From: Oscillospiraceae bacterium
GTDB taxonomy: Bacteria > Bacillota > Clostridia > Oscillospirales > Ruminococcaceae
Assembly: GCA_009778065.1 (NCBI GenBank)
Contig: WRKM01000001.1
Coordinates: 1-64,000, forward strand
Reading direction: 5' to 3'
Length of the DNA stretch: 64,000 bases
Below the pieces are notes generated by a model. It was not told the origin of the DNA. It worked only from the letters and a program-made list of their open reading frames with translations, and made no database searches. Shown one piece after another: positions 33,956 through 41,291 of this stretch. The position numbers and the translations under genes are program-made. Within the stretch, counting starts at the first letter, position 1, and the number at the start of each line of letters is the position of its first letter.

Positions 33956-35023
33956 TTAAAACTGACGTAAAAATCTTATATCATTCTCATATAAGAGCCG
34001 CATATCGTCTATTTCGTACCGCATCATGGTGATTCTCTCCAACCCCACGCCAAACGCAAAGCCCGAATATATTTCAGGGTCGATTCCGCAGTTTATCAGC
34101 ACCTGCGGATGAACCACGCCCGCGCCGAGCATTTCAATCCATCCCTCGTTTTTGCAAAAACTGCAATAACCGCTCTGCGCCGAGCCTGAATCACCTGTAT
34201 CGGAATTTCCGCCGCATTTAAAGCACGACAGGTCAACCTCCGCACTCGGCTCGGTATAAGGGAACTGATGAGGACGGAAACGAAGCCGCACGGAATTTCC
34301 ATAGAGCCGCTTCATAAAGGTCTCAAGAGTGCCTTTTAAATCGGCGAACGTAATATCTTTACCGACGACTAAGCCCTCGCACTGGTGAAAAACTGGTGAA
34401 TGTGTCGCATCGACTTCGTCTCTGCGATAAACCCGTCCCGGGCTTATTATTGCTATAGGGAGCTTATTTTCGAGCATGGCGCGAATCTGCACAGAGCTTG
34501 TCTGCGTGCGAAGCACAACATCATCATTTATATAGAATGTGTCGCTCTCATCACGCGCGGGGTGTCCGGCAGGGGTGTTCAGCATATCGAAAACAAAGCG
34601 GACTTCTTCAATTTCGGGTCCGCTGACCACCGTGTAGCCCATTGAACGGAAAATGTCCTTTAAATCCTCTAAAACTACCCTCAAAGGGTGGCTCTTACCG
34701 AGCGGACGGCGTTTCCCCGGCAAAGTCACGTCTATGGTTTCTTTTTTTATGTTTTGTTCGTCTCTCAGCGTCTTTAATTTAGCAGTTTGCTCTAAAATAG
34801 CGGTCTCGACCGTCTCACGCACCTCGTTTGCCTTCGCGCCTATAATCGGTCTTTCATCGGGTGCGAGACTGCCCATTTGCTTTAAAACAGTCGTCAGTTC
34901 ACCCTTTTTGCCGAGCGTTTTGACGCGAATATCGTTGACAGCTTCAACATATATGCTGTCTTTAATCGCTAAAAGCGTCTTATCTCGAAGCTGTTCTATT
35001 TTTTCGAGTGTTTCTTTAATCAT
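33956..35023 (-). CDS. pheS: Phenylalanyl-tRNA synthetase alpha subunit
   Basis: This catalytic class II subunit has an N-terminal coiled-coil, motif 2 around YRRDEVDATHSPVFHQ(C)EG, and motif 3 around FGVGLERITMMRYEIDD. Between them lies FRPHQFPYTEPSAEVDLSC, followed by four cysteines (CFKCGG, CSFCK) that may form a zinc knuckle. I chose the ATG at 35023, which has an AAGGG site 7 bases upstream. The 355-aa length is slightly above the usual ~340 because of the Cys-rich insertion. No T-box leader is present. The gene lies only 36 bp downstream of tRNA-Arg. Confidence 0.97.
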   Translation of the reverse strand: MIKETLEKIEQLRDKTLLAIKDSIYVEAVNDIRVKTLGKKGELTTVLKQMGSLAPDERPIIGAKANEVRETVETAILEQTAKLKTLRDEQNIKKETIDVTLPGKRRPLGKSHPLRVVLEDLKDIFRSMGYTVVSGPEIEEVRFVFDMLNTPAGHPARDESDTFYINDDVVLRTQTSSVQIRAMLENKLPIAIISPGRVYRRDEVDATHSPVFHQCEGLVVGKDITFADLKGTLETFMKRLYGNSVRLRFRPHQFPYTEPSAEVDLSCFKCGGNSDTGDSGSAQSGYCSFCKNEGWIEMLGAGVVHPQVLINCGIDPEIYSGFAFGVGLERITMMRYEIDDMRLLYENDIRFLRQF

Positions 35024-35059
35024 ATTTTTCCCTTTTTCTTTTTTCATATAATAATGCGC

Positions 35060-35131
35060 CACCCCCACCAGGAATCGAACCTGGAACTGATTCTTAGGAG
35101 GAACCCGTTATATCCATTTAACTATGGAGGC
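35060..35131 (-). tRNA. tRNA-Arg (CCT anticodon)
   Basis: A full cloverleaf forms on the minus strand. The acceptor stem GCCTCCA/TGGGGGT contains two G-U pairs. The D stem is GTTA/TAAC, and the anticodon stem GGTTC/GAATC holds loop CTCCTAA (anticodon CCT, reading AGG). The T stem CCAGG/CCTGG has loop TTCGATT. The discriminator is G, and the CCA end is not encoded. A near-consensus promoter is at 35164-35192. Confidence 0.93.
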
Positions 35132-35163
35132 GTGTCTGCTATGACAATGACCGCAACTATAAC

Positions 35164-35192
35164 AGTATAACAAATATTTGCAGAAATGTCAA
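35164..35192 (-). promoter_or_regulatory. Promoter of tRNA-Arg (and probably pheST)
   Basis: TTGACA (35192-35187), a 17-bp spacer and TATACT (35169-35164). No terminator is visible between the tRNA and pheS, so this may drive the whole unit. Confidence 0.75.
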
Positions 35193-35273
35193 CTGTTGTA
35201 AACGGAATTTAATTTTGTGCATATTGCACATTTTAAACGGGTTATCATTGGCACTTTTGCCATTTGTTGATTG

Positions 35274-35302
35274 TTGACAAAGTAAGAAGCATATGTTATA
35301 AT
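35274..35302 (+). promoter_or_regulatory. Promoter of the CptIN-like type III antitoxin
   Basis: TTGACA (35274-35279), a 17-bp spacer and TATAAT (35297-35302) preceded by TGT: a full consensus with extended -10. The predicted start is about 35309. Confidence 0.88.
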
Positions 35303-35308
35303 ATAAAT

Positions 35309-35474
35309 GTATCAAACGATACTTGCCTGCTGTTCGGCGTTTTAAGTAGACAGATTGAGGCAATACACTTGCTGAAAGTGTTTGAAACATCAGAACGAGG
35401 GAACACGCCTGCTGTTCAGCGTTTCTAAGTAGACAGAATGAGTGGGAGCCTATTTCTTTTATAGGCTCCCTTTT
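35309..35474 (+). ncRNA. Type III antitoxin RNA (CptI-like), with terminator
   Basis: Between the promoter and the toxin gene lie two direct repeats of 35-36 nt (35325-35359 and 35407-35442), each beginning GCCTGCTGTTC and ending AAGTAGACAGA plus TGAG. A 47-nt spacer with a small hairpin separates them. A terminator follows: stem GGGAGCCTAT at 35444-35453 with its complement at 35461-35470, then TTTT. This promoter, repeats, terminator, toxin order defines type III modules, in which the toxin cuts the repeat RNA into units that then inhibit it. Confidence 0.82.
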
Positions 35475-35489
35475 CAATAAGGAGTTTAT

Positions 35490-36053
35490 ATGGTAGAGCA
35501 TGGTTTATATATTTTAAGACCGGAGTTTTTTGAGTTGATTAAATCCTTGGGTGGGGATTGCGATAGCAATGCCGGTGGTAAAAGACCTGTTTATTGTTGT
35601 ATAAAAGACAATAAGATTGATGGATTGTACTGGGCTATTCCTACAACAAATATTTCCCATAGAAGTGAGGCACAAAATAAAAAGTTTTCTTATTTCATGT
35701 CGCTTGATGATAAAGATTTAAGGAGTTGTTATTATCATAAGGCAAATACCACGGTCAAATCAATTTATAAAATCAGCTCTTGCTTTCCTGTTATAGAAAA
35801 GTATGTTGACCATGAGTTTACAACAAGCGGCGTACATGTCATTATGCGAAGAAAAAATGATATAAGTGAAATTGAAAGAAAGCTTAAAAGGATATTGTCT
35901 TTTGAATTTAGAAAAAATAATTATTTTCCTCAGCGCATATCAGACATAAGAAACAACTTAATTGCCGAAATAGACGCAGCGTGTCAGCCTAAATCTTTTG
36001 AGGTAGAAAACCCTGTTTTTAGTGATGAAGCTTTAAGTACAGTAGAGGTATGA
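35490..36053 (+). CDS. Type III toxin, CptN/TenpN-like endoribonuclease
   Basis: The 187-aa protein resembles toxins of the CptIN/TenpIN branch of type III systems. It has an N-terminal beta core (LYILRPEFFELIKSLGG, KRPVYCCIKDNKIDGLYWAIP), a conserved TTNISHRS-type segment, and a helical C-terminus. The ATG follows AAGGAG at 35479-35484, immediately behind the antitoxin terminator, so expression depends on leaky read-through. The last ~20 codons and ~100 bp downstream are repeated at 36886-37046. The exact subfamily is less certain than the type III assignment. Confidence 0.8.
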   Translation: MVEHGLYILRPEFFELIKSLGGDCDSNAGGKRPVYCCIKDNKIDGLYWAIPTTNISHRSEAQNKKFSYFMSLDDKDLRSCYYHKANTTVKSIYKISSCFPVIEKYVDHEFTTSGVHVIMRRKNDISEIERKLKRILSFEFRKNNYFPQRISDIRNNLIAEIDAACQPKSFEVENPVFSDEALSTVEV

Positions 36054-36140
36054 TACTATTTCTCAAATTAAACTACCCGGCATGGTTCTCATCATCTTTT
36101 TTAGAAAGACAAGAGACACATCGGGTAGTGTTTCAATTAT
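35978..36140. repeat. Direct repeat, copy 1 (3' end of cptN-like gene and trailer)
   Basis: The repeat starts inside the toxin gene about 25 codons before its stop. It continues through a hairpin (ACTACCCG at 36072-36079 with CGGGTAGT at 36122-36129). The second copy is at 36886-37046, about 90 percent alike by eye. The two copies bracket the ParE/RelE module. Confidence 0.9.
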
Positions 36141-36189
36141 TATATTAAAAATCGGGTTTAAAATGAATAAGCTTAAAAATAAATAGTCA

Positions 36190-36218
36190 TTGACTTTTCG
36201 GCTTGAGTATGGTAAAAT
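36190..36218 (+). promoter_or_regulatory. Promoter of the ParE/RelE-type module
   Basis: TTGACT (36190-36195), a 17-bp spacer and TAAAAT (36213-36218). Confidence 0.7.
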
Positions 36219-36251
36219 ACAGATATGAATAGTTGGGAGGAGGCTAAATCT

Positions 36252-36485
36252 ATGCAAGCGTATGAGGGATATTTAGAGGACGGTCGCTTTTTCCCGTTCG
36301 GAGTGCAAACGAAGATTGCCGGACGGCAGAGGGTCATTGTAACGGTATTAGGCGATGAACAAAGAGAGTTAAAGCGGCAAGCTGAATTAAAACTGTTTGC
36401 GGAGCTTGAAGAAGGCAGAAAATCCGGGGAGGAAAAAGGCTGGCTTTCAGAAGAAGAAGCCGACGCTTTGATTGACAGCTTATGA
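36252..36485 (+). CDS. Type II antitoxin-like protein
   Basis: The 77-aa protein has an N-terminal beta segment (MQAYEGYLEDGRFFPFG...RVIVTVLGDE) that resembles antitoxins found beside RelE/ParE toxins in Clostridia. An acidic helix-rich C-terminus (ELEEGRKSGEEKGWLSEEEADALIDSL) is the likely toxin-neutralising part. The ATG at 36252 is preceded by GGGAGGAGG at 36235-36243. An upstream in-frame ATG at 36225 has no ribosome-binding site. It overlaps the toxin gene by 4 bp. Confidence 0.78.
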   Translation: MQAYEGYLEDGRFFPFGVQTKIAGRQRVIVTVLGDEQRELKRQAELKLFAELEEGRKSGEEKGWLSEEEADALIDSL

Positions 36486-36832
36486 GATTAAAAGTCGCAC
36501 CCAAAGCGATAGACGATATTGCTGAAATAAAAAACTACATTCGTGATGAATATGATAATCCCACCGCCGCCAATCGTATTACCGCCAAAATCAAAAAATC
36601 TTATAAACAGCTAAAAACATCGCCATATATGGGTAAGCAGTTAGATACTGTAACTGACATAAAGAACGATTATCGTTTTTTGGTTTGTGGTAATTATTTG
36701 ATTTTCTATATCGCGGACGAAGATGTTATTTCGATTGACCGCATTATTCACGGCAAGCGTGATTATTGCAAGCTACTGTTTGGTATGGAACCAGTTTGCG
36801 ATTTAACGGAAGAAGAAGCCAACGGCGATTAA
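36482..36832 (+). CDS. RelE/ParE-family toxin
   Basis: The 116-aa protein has the RelE/ParE fold signature: VAPKAIDDIAEIKNYIRDEYDNPTAANR, then SPYMGKQL, then YRFLVCGNYLIFYIADEDVISIDRIIHGKRDY. It is either a ribosome-dependent mRNase (RelE-like) or a gyrase poison (ParE-like); the sequence does not decide which. It overlaps its antitoxin by 4 bp. Its last codons form the 5' arm of the terminator at 36819-36846. Confidence 0.88.
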   Translation: MRLKVAPKAIDDIAEIKNYIRDEYDNPTAANRITAKIKKSYKQLKTSPYMGKQLDTVTDIKNDYRFLVCGNYLIFYIADEDVISIDRIIHGKRDYCKLLFGMEPVCDLTEEEANGD

Positions 36833-36846
36833 GCCGTTGGTTTTTT
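36819..36846 (+). terminator. Terminator of the RelE/ParE module
   Basis: CCAACGGC (36819-36826) pairs with GCCGTTGG (36833-36840), with a 6-nt loop containing the stop codon, followed by six Ts. Confidence 0.92.
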
Positions 36847-36885
36847 ATTGGTCGTTACGCCCCTGCCGCCATTTTCAAAATAGAA

Positions 36886-37046
36886 AGCGCGTCTGCCTAA
36901 ATCTTTCGAGGTAGAAAATCCTGTTTTTAGTGAGGAAGCTTTAAGTACAGCAGAGGTATGATACTATTTCTCAAATTAAACTACCCGACATGGTTCTCAT
37001 CATCTTTTTAAAAGACAAGAGACATATCGGGTAGTGGTTTAATTAT
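36886..37046. repeat. Direct repeat, copy 2
   Basis: This copy matches 35978-36140 and keeps the hairpin arms ACTACCCG (36980-36987) and CGGGTAGT (37028-37035). Confidence 0.9.
36896..36961 (+). pseudogene. 3' remnant of a second cptN-like toxin gene
   Basis: The frame of the toxin C-terminus is preserved (PKSFEVENPVFSEEALSTAEV, then stop). It has only two amino-acid changes from the intact copy, and nearly all other differences are silent. Upstream sequence has no similarity to the toxin, so only the last ~22 codons survive. Confidence 0.75.
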
Positions 37047-37070
37047 GTCTTATAACGCAAGCTCAGAGCA

Positions 37071-37754
37071 TCACTTAATCAATTTGACTTTGTTATTTCT
37101 ATCCTTTATATACCTTAACAATGTAACACATAGCTCCGATATTTTTTCTGTATCGTTATTATCTGCGGCTTGTTCGAGCATAACAACGCTGTCTTTGATT
37201 TTGTCCTCGAGCGGCACAACTGAAGCATGGCATAATGGCGTACTATAACGTAAAGCGTCTGCGACCGCCTTTATTTCTTCCGCTTGATTTGGTACACGCT
37301 CTTTGACCGATTCTACGTCAAGCTGTATTGAACGAAAGTCGATATATTTTTCCTGTACTTTTTCATCAACATCCTCTATTATATCCTTGCCACCTTTTTG
37401 CAGGATTAAAAGGACAGAGAAAAAGCTTAACAGTACAATATGAATTAATATAAACCAAGCAATCGAAATTGAGGAGTCAAATATATTCTCTCTTATTACA
37501 AAAATCGCAGACACGGTAAGCTGAGTCATTAAATATCGCCATATTGTTACAGGAATTGCCGCTACCCACGGATAGCTTTTAGCGGCGGTAAGAAGATAAA
37601 GATTACCGAAGCATAACATTGCTATGCCGATAAGTGTAATTATATACGCCGTAATAAACAGAGGAGTAACCTTAACAACAAGGAAAAAGGCGGAAGCCGT
37701 GACCACCATTATTAACGCAATAGCAATAATAAGCGGTTTTTTATTTTGTTTCAT
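37071..37754 (-). CDS. Four-TM membrane protein with cytoplasmic helical tail
   Basis: The 227-aa protein has four membrane segments in residues ~8-120, then a charged, coiled-coil-like tail (EDVDEKVQEKYIDFRSIQLDVESVKERV). It is the last gene of a three-gene minus-strand unit with an SPFH/zinc-ribbon protein 16 bp upstream. It may correspond to the membrane partner of YdjI-like SPFH proteins. I do not recognise a named family. Confidence 0.65.
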   Translation of the reverse strand: MKQNKKPLIIAIALIMVVTASAFFLVVKVTPLFITAYIITLIGIAMLCFGNLYLLTAAKSYPWVAAIPVTIWRYLMTQLTVSAIFVIRENIFDSSISIAWFILIHIVLLSFFSVLLILQKGGKDIIEDVDEKVQEKYIDFRSIQLDVESVKERVPNQAEEIKAVADALRYSTPLCHASVVPLEDKIKDSVVMLEQAADNNDTEKISELCVTLLRYIKDRNNKVKLIK

Positions 37755-37770
37755 AATCTCAAATCTCCTC

Positions 37771-39231
37771 TTAAATTTTATGTCCGCACTCTAAGCAGAA
37801 CTTACCGCCCTGCGGTATTTCTGTACCGCACTCAGCGCATTTTTTTATCATCGCCGCGCCGCACTCCAAACAGAATTTACCTTTAGGCGTTTTCGCTCCG
37901 CATGAAGCGCATACAGTTTCATTTTCCGATAAAACTTGCTGACCGCACTCTAAACAGAATTTTGCTCCCTGCGGCAACGGATTCCCGCAACTTGTACATG
38001 GTGTTGTGGCTTGCGCGGGCGTTGTTTGCGCTTGTTGTGCGGTTTGCGGGTTCTGTGTGCCGCCGAAAGCCTGTCCCATATTTCCCATAGTATTCTGCAC
38101 CATACCGCCCACGGCACCACCGACTGCGCCGCCTACTCCCATACCGACGCCCGCCATCATACCGAGTCCCATCCCTGTATTTGTCATTGCTCCGACTGCT
38201 TCATTTGAAGCAACTATTTCTGCAACGTTAAATCCACGCTCGTCTTGGTAAGAATAGCCTTCTAACGCCCGTTTCTGCGCGATTCCCTCAGCCTCTAAAA
38301 TCATGCGTTGTTTCTGTGTTTCTTGGTCGATAACGCTCGTTTGCTGACGTAGCCGCGCTTCGGCGACGTCGGCATACTGACGGAAGTGCAGGTCTTTAAA
38401 TATTCGGTAATTCTCGTCTTCTTCGGGCTTAACTATCGCCATGACAAAGAACCGCTCCATTGACACGCCATAATCCGTAAAGTCGGGTTTGAATTGCGCG
38501 TGCAGGGCTTCGGAAATATTTATTAAATGCTCGTCAATCTCGAATATATTAATTCTTTCGCGTTTAATATAGTTGGCAAGATGCGCTTTAATCCTCGTCA
38601 TCAGGAACATACGCATTTTCTGCAAAAATCCCTGTTGTGTTATGCCTTTTTCGGTACCGACTACTTTAATTAACAGCTTCGCGGAATCGTCTACCCTTAA
38701 CGCCATTTCACCCGACGCGCCTATTTGAATCGGGAAATTATATGTAGGCTCAACATATTCAAGTTTGCTGTCCGTTCCCCATTTAATAGCCAATTGCTCG
38801 GTCTTGTTTATGAAATAGACCTCACAGTGGAATGAAGTCTCTCCGCCTGTAGTCGCGCTGAAATATTTTCTCACAAGCGGTAAGTTCTGCGAAACTAAAG
38901 TATGCCGTCCCGGTCCGAAAACATCAAGAGCCTGTCCGTTCATAAAAAATACGGCTTCTTGACTTTCGTGGACGATAAGCTGACTGCCCGTATTAAAATC
39001 CTCGCGCGGGTGTTTCCAAATGAATGTCTGATTATCGCCTTCGTATTTTATTACATCGGCAATAGCATTACCTTTCATTTTCTCCGTCATTTCATCAGGG
39101 TGAAGTCCGTCCACAACTTTACCTAAATTCAAATTCTCTTGTAGTTTTTGCGCGGTTTTACTGTCACCCAGGCCGTAAGAAGGGTCTGCGCCGCTTAGGT
39201 TTTTAAACGCTCCTTTAAGTCCTTTTGCCAT
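37771..39231 (-). CDS. SPFH-domain protein with C-terminal zinc ribbons (YdjI-like)
   Basis: The 486-aa protein has an SPFH/band-7-like region (about residues 60-330; YEGDNQTFIWKHP, LIVHESQEAVFFMNGQ). A charged helix, then a Gly/Met-rich hydrophobic stretch (MGLGMMAGVGMGVGGAVGG) and a Gln/Thr/Ala linker follow. Three zinc ribbons of CxxCG...FCLECG type end the protein. This matches B. subtilis YdjI, which with YdjG and YdjH forms a membrane-stress complex that recruits a PspA homologue. No pspA is in the window. The ATG at 39231 follows GGAGGG. Confidence 0.85.
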   Translation of the reverse strand: MAKGLKGAFKNLSGADPSYGLGDSKTAQKLQENLNLGKVVDGLHPDEMTEKMKGNAIADVIKYEGDNQTFIWKHPREDFNTGSQLIVHESQEAVFFMNGQALDVFGPGRHTLVSQNLPLVRKYFSATTGGETSFHCEVYFINKTEQLAIKWGTDSKLEYVEPTYNFPIQIGASGEMALRVDDSAKLLIKVVGTEKGITQQGFLQKMRMFLMTRIKAHLANYIKRERINIFEIDEHLINISEALHAQFKPDFTDYGVSMERFFVMAIVKPEEDENYRIFKDLHFRQYADVAEARLRQQTSVIDQETQKQRMILEAEGIAQKRALEGYSYQDERGFNVAEIVASNEAVGAMTNTGMGLGMMAGVGMGVGGAVGGAVGGMVQNTMGNMGQAFGGTQNPQTAQQAQTTPAQATTPCTSCGNPLPQGAKFCLECGQQVLSENETVCASCGAKTPKGKFCLECGAAMIKKCAECGTEIPQGGKFCLECGHKI

Positions 39232-39272
39232 AATTCCCTCCGTGATGCTATGCGGAATAAACCGCATATGTT

Positions 39273-40247
39273 TTATAAATAATATTCGAGTTTAATTTTT
39301 CTATATGGAAAAATTATCGCTAATATGCTGGACAGGATAACAGATGAAAAAATCAGGTCGCTTACCCTTGAAAATTTCATATACGTATTAGGGTCAAAAT
39401 ACATTGTTTGTATATTACCTTGGATAGGTCCCATAATTAGTCCACAAATCATAAAGCCGAAAAATACTATCAATGTTTTGAAAATAACACTTTTGATAAT
39501 AGCTAAAACGCCTTCTTGCTTTGGATATAAAAACAAAGCAATAGATGGCAGAAGCATTGGAATGCAAGCAAAAAGAGCGCCGACATTGTTAATATACGGA
39601 GAATGAGCTAAATAAAACGTAACAGCAGCCGTAATCGCAAGAGCAAAAGCAACAGCACTGCCTATGCGTGAACAATTTCTTTTAAATCGTGCTTTCGCAA
39701 ACTTTTGATTTTGTTGCCTAACATATTCTTCTAATGTCTCCCGTAAATTTTCATCGGCATATTTTAAAGCTCTTTTGAAATTGCTGTTTTTTAAAAGAGG
39801 GGCAGCACCTTTGGCTAAGTCTTGCGACAGCCTGACGCTATAATTCACACACGCCATACCTACACACGCCTTTGCAAATTTGGGGTCTATTCTTAAAGCA
39901 GACTCAAATTCTCTTCTCGCGCCGCTAAAATTGCCGTCTTGTAAAAGCATAAACCCGCGTTCGACAATTTTACCTTTAGTCGCTACGCTATCTTTGTATG
40001 CTTCTGTTCTCTCCTGTTGACCATCTACGTATGCTCTTGTTCTCTGCTTTTCACCATCTATTTTTGCTATGCTTTCTTGTTTTTTGCTTTCGGTGTCTAC
40101 ATGAACAGCTCTTATTTTGGCAGCTTCTTCAAACTTATTCAGCTCTTCATTTGAAGGCAGTTCGGTACGACCGCAACTATCGCAAACTTTTTCAATATTG
40201 TCCTTTAGGCTCATACTTCCGCCGCATATCTTGCATTTATAATTCAT
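39273..40247 (-). CDS. Zinc-ribbon, TPR and multi-TM membrane protein
   Basis: The 324-aa protein has an N-terminal zinc ribbon (YKCKICGG...CDSCG) and a coiled-coil of ~60 residues. A TPR-like unit follows (GFMLLQDGNFSGARREFESALRIDPKFAKACVGMA), then four membrane segments at the C-terminus. The ATG at 40247 follows GGAGG. It is the first gene of the SPFH unit. By layout it resembles the YdjG-type zinc-ribbon membrane partner, although TPR content differs. Function is inferred from neighbours only. Confidence 0.65.
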   Translation of the reverse strand: MNYKCKICGGSMSLKDNIEKVCDSCGRTELPSNEELNKFEEAAKIRAVHVDTESKKQESIAKIDGEKQRTRAYVDGQQERTEAYKDSVATKGKIVERGFMLLQDGNFSGARREFESALRIDPKFAKACVGMACVNYSVRLSQDLAKGAAPLLKNSNFKRALKYADENLRETLEEYVRQQNQKFAKARFKRNCSRIGSAVAFALAITAAVTFYLAHSPYINNVGALFACIPMLLPSIALFLYPKQEGVLAIIKSVIFKTLIVFFGFMICGLIMGPIQGNIQTMYFDPNTYMKFSRVSDLIFSSVILSSILAIIFPYRKIKLEYYL

Positions 40248-40337
40248 CGTATATTTCCTCCATAGCACAAATAAAATAATAAAAGTGACTTCCCCGCCGT
40301 TTCGCCTTAACATCACTTTGGAAAACAAAAGCGATTA

Positions 40338-40357
40338 GCACCGTCTTCGGACGGTGC
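40338..40357 (-). terminator. Hairpin after the mini-lipoprotein gene
   Basis: Perfect 8-bp stem GCACCGTC (40338-40345)/complement (40350-40357) with a 4-nt TTCG/CGAA loop. On the minus strand it is followed by TAATCGCTTTTGTTTT. Confidence 0.55.
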
Positions 40358-40370
40358 CGAGATTATCAGA

Positions 40371-40523
40371 TTACAGATTTAGCCACAAAGCGGGGCGAAC
40401 GCCGTAGCCGTCGTAGACAATATAACCGTAGAAGCTGAACTTGATGTCGCCGCCGCCGTTGTCGCAAGCGGTCAATGCTAGTAAAAGTGCCATTGTTAGT
40501 AGAATTGATAATAACCTTTTCAT
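40371..40523 (-). CDS. 50-aa lipoprotein, probable internally deleted remnant
   Basis: This ORF starts MKRLLSILLTMALLLALTAC, a clear lipoprotein signal with lipobox LTAC, then DNGGGDIKF, and ends YDGYGVRPALWLNL. That last string is the usual C-terminal end of the large DUF6273-type extracellular domains of Clostridia, so the middle of a longer gene seems to be missing with the frame kept. It may still be expressed as a small lipoprotein. An AGG-containing site lies upstream of the ATG. Confidence 0.6.
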   Translation of the reverse strand: MKRLLSILLTMALLLALTACDNGGGDIKFSFYGYIVYDGYGVRPALWLNL

Positions 40524-40618
40524 TGTTTTACCTGCCTTTTATATTTTTTCTGCGCCTTTTGAGAACATAAAATAGGAGTCCATTTTTCGGGGGCACAGTT
40601 CAACTGAACCGCCAAAAC

Positions 40619-40763
40619 CCCTACTTTTTGACAAATGCTATTTATTACAAAAACAAGCCAATAAATTTGGAAATATTATACAAACATTTGTGAGAAATAT
40701 TGACTTTTTTGAGTTTATATGATAAAATTTTCCCTATATTATTAAGTCCGTCAAAAAGTAGGG
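40619..40763. repeat. Inverted repeat of 14 bp bounding a ~145-bp AT-rich segment
   Basis: CCCTACTTTTTGAC (40619-40632) and its exact complement (40750-40763) face each other across an AT-rich segment without a gene, giving a MITE-like layout. Confidence 0.85.
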
Positions 40764-40785
40764 AATTTGTGCCTTTCGTTTTTTT

Positions 40786-40825
40786 AGGGCAACTATAAAA
40801 AAGTACACCTTTTTATAGTTGCCCT
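40786..40825. repeat. Long hairpin, palindromic element copy 1
   Basis: Perfect 16-bp stem (AGGGCAACTATAAAAA at 40786-40801, complement at 40810-40825) with loop AGTACACC, flanked by T-runs. The central 30 bp recurs inverted at 40928-40957. Confidence 0.9.
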
Positions 40826-40925
40826 TTTTATACTCTCAGAGCCTATTTTTTCCAAAAAAACTGTAAAAAAGTTCAAAAAACCACTTGACAGCCGTAAGAT
40901 TTTGGTGTATAATCATGAATGTGGT

Positions 40926-40959
40926 CGAACTATAAAAAGGTGTACTTTTTTATAGTTCG
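40926..40959. repeat. Long hairpin, palindromic element copy 2 (inverted)
   Basis: Perfect 13-bp stem (CGAACTATAAAAA at 40926-40938, complement at 40947-40959) with loop GGTGTACT. Its core is the exact reverse complement of 40791-40820. Confidence 0.9.
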
Positions 40960-41019
40960 GCTTTCCTTAAACCTCATTAAACAGCGGGTTTCAGCCCCGA
41001 AGCTTCGCGATTTTGGGGT

Positions 41020-41065
41020 AATACATCAAAAGAAACCCTGTTTTAAAGGCTTCTTTTGATGTATT
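41020..41065. repeat. Hairpin with 15-bp perfect stem
   Basis: AATACATCAAAAGAA (41020-41034) pairs perfectly with 41051-41065 across a 16-nt loop. No coding gene is present here. Confidence 0.85.
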
Positions 41066-41162
41066 AATTTAATAATGCTATTTATTATCGCTTAAATTCT
41101 CTAATGATTTAACGCTTTTTGAATCCGTAATCGCCGATAACTGCGTTCGTGCCTGATTCGGC

Positions 41163-41192
41163 TTTAAACTGGTCGAATTCGACCAGTTTAAA
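41163..41192. repeat. Perfect 30-bp palindrome
   Basis: TTTAAACTGGTCGAA (41163-41177) is followed immediately by its exact complement, with no loop. It is the right length for a dimeric regulator or recombinase site. The stretch 40524-41291 holds no gene I can support; it is filled by this and the preceding palindromes. Confidence 0.9.
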
Positions 41193-41291
41193 ATTAGGAT
41201 TGTATAATTGCTCCCATGTGCCTATAAAGTCAAGTGTAAAGCGGGTTTCAGCCCAAACAAAAAGAGCGACTTAAAGCCGCTCCGAATTAAA

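Noticed and set aside
35024-35059. T-box leader for pheST (also looked for before ilvE-glyS at 41607-41799)
   Set aside because: No T-box sequence or specifier stem; only 36 bp separate tRNA-Arg from pheS.
40560-41192. Insertion sequence
   Set aside because: No transposase frame is present; only palindromes and inverted repeats, so at most MITE-like.
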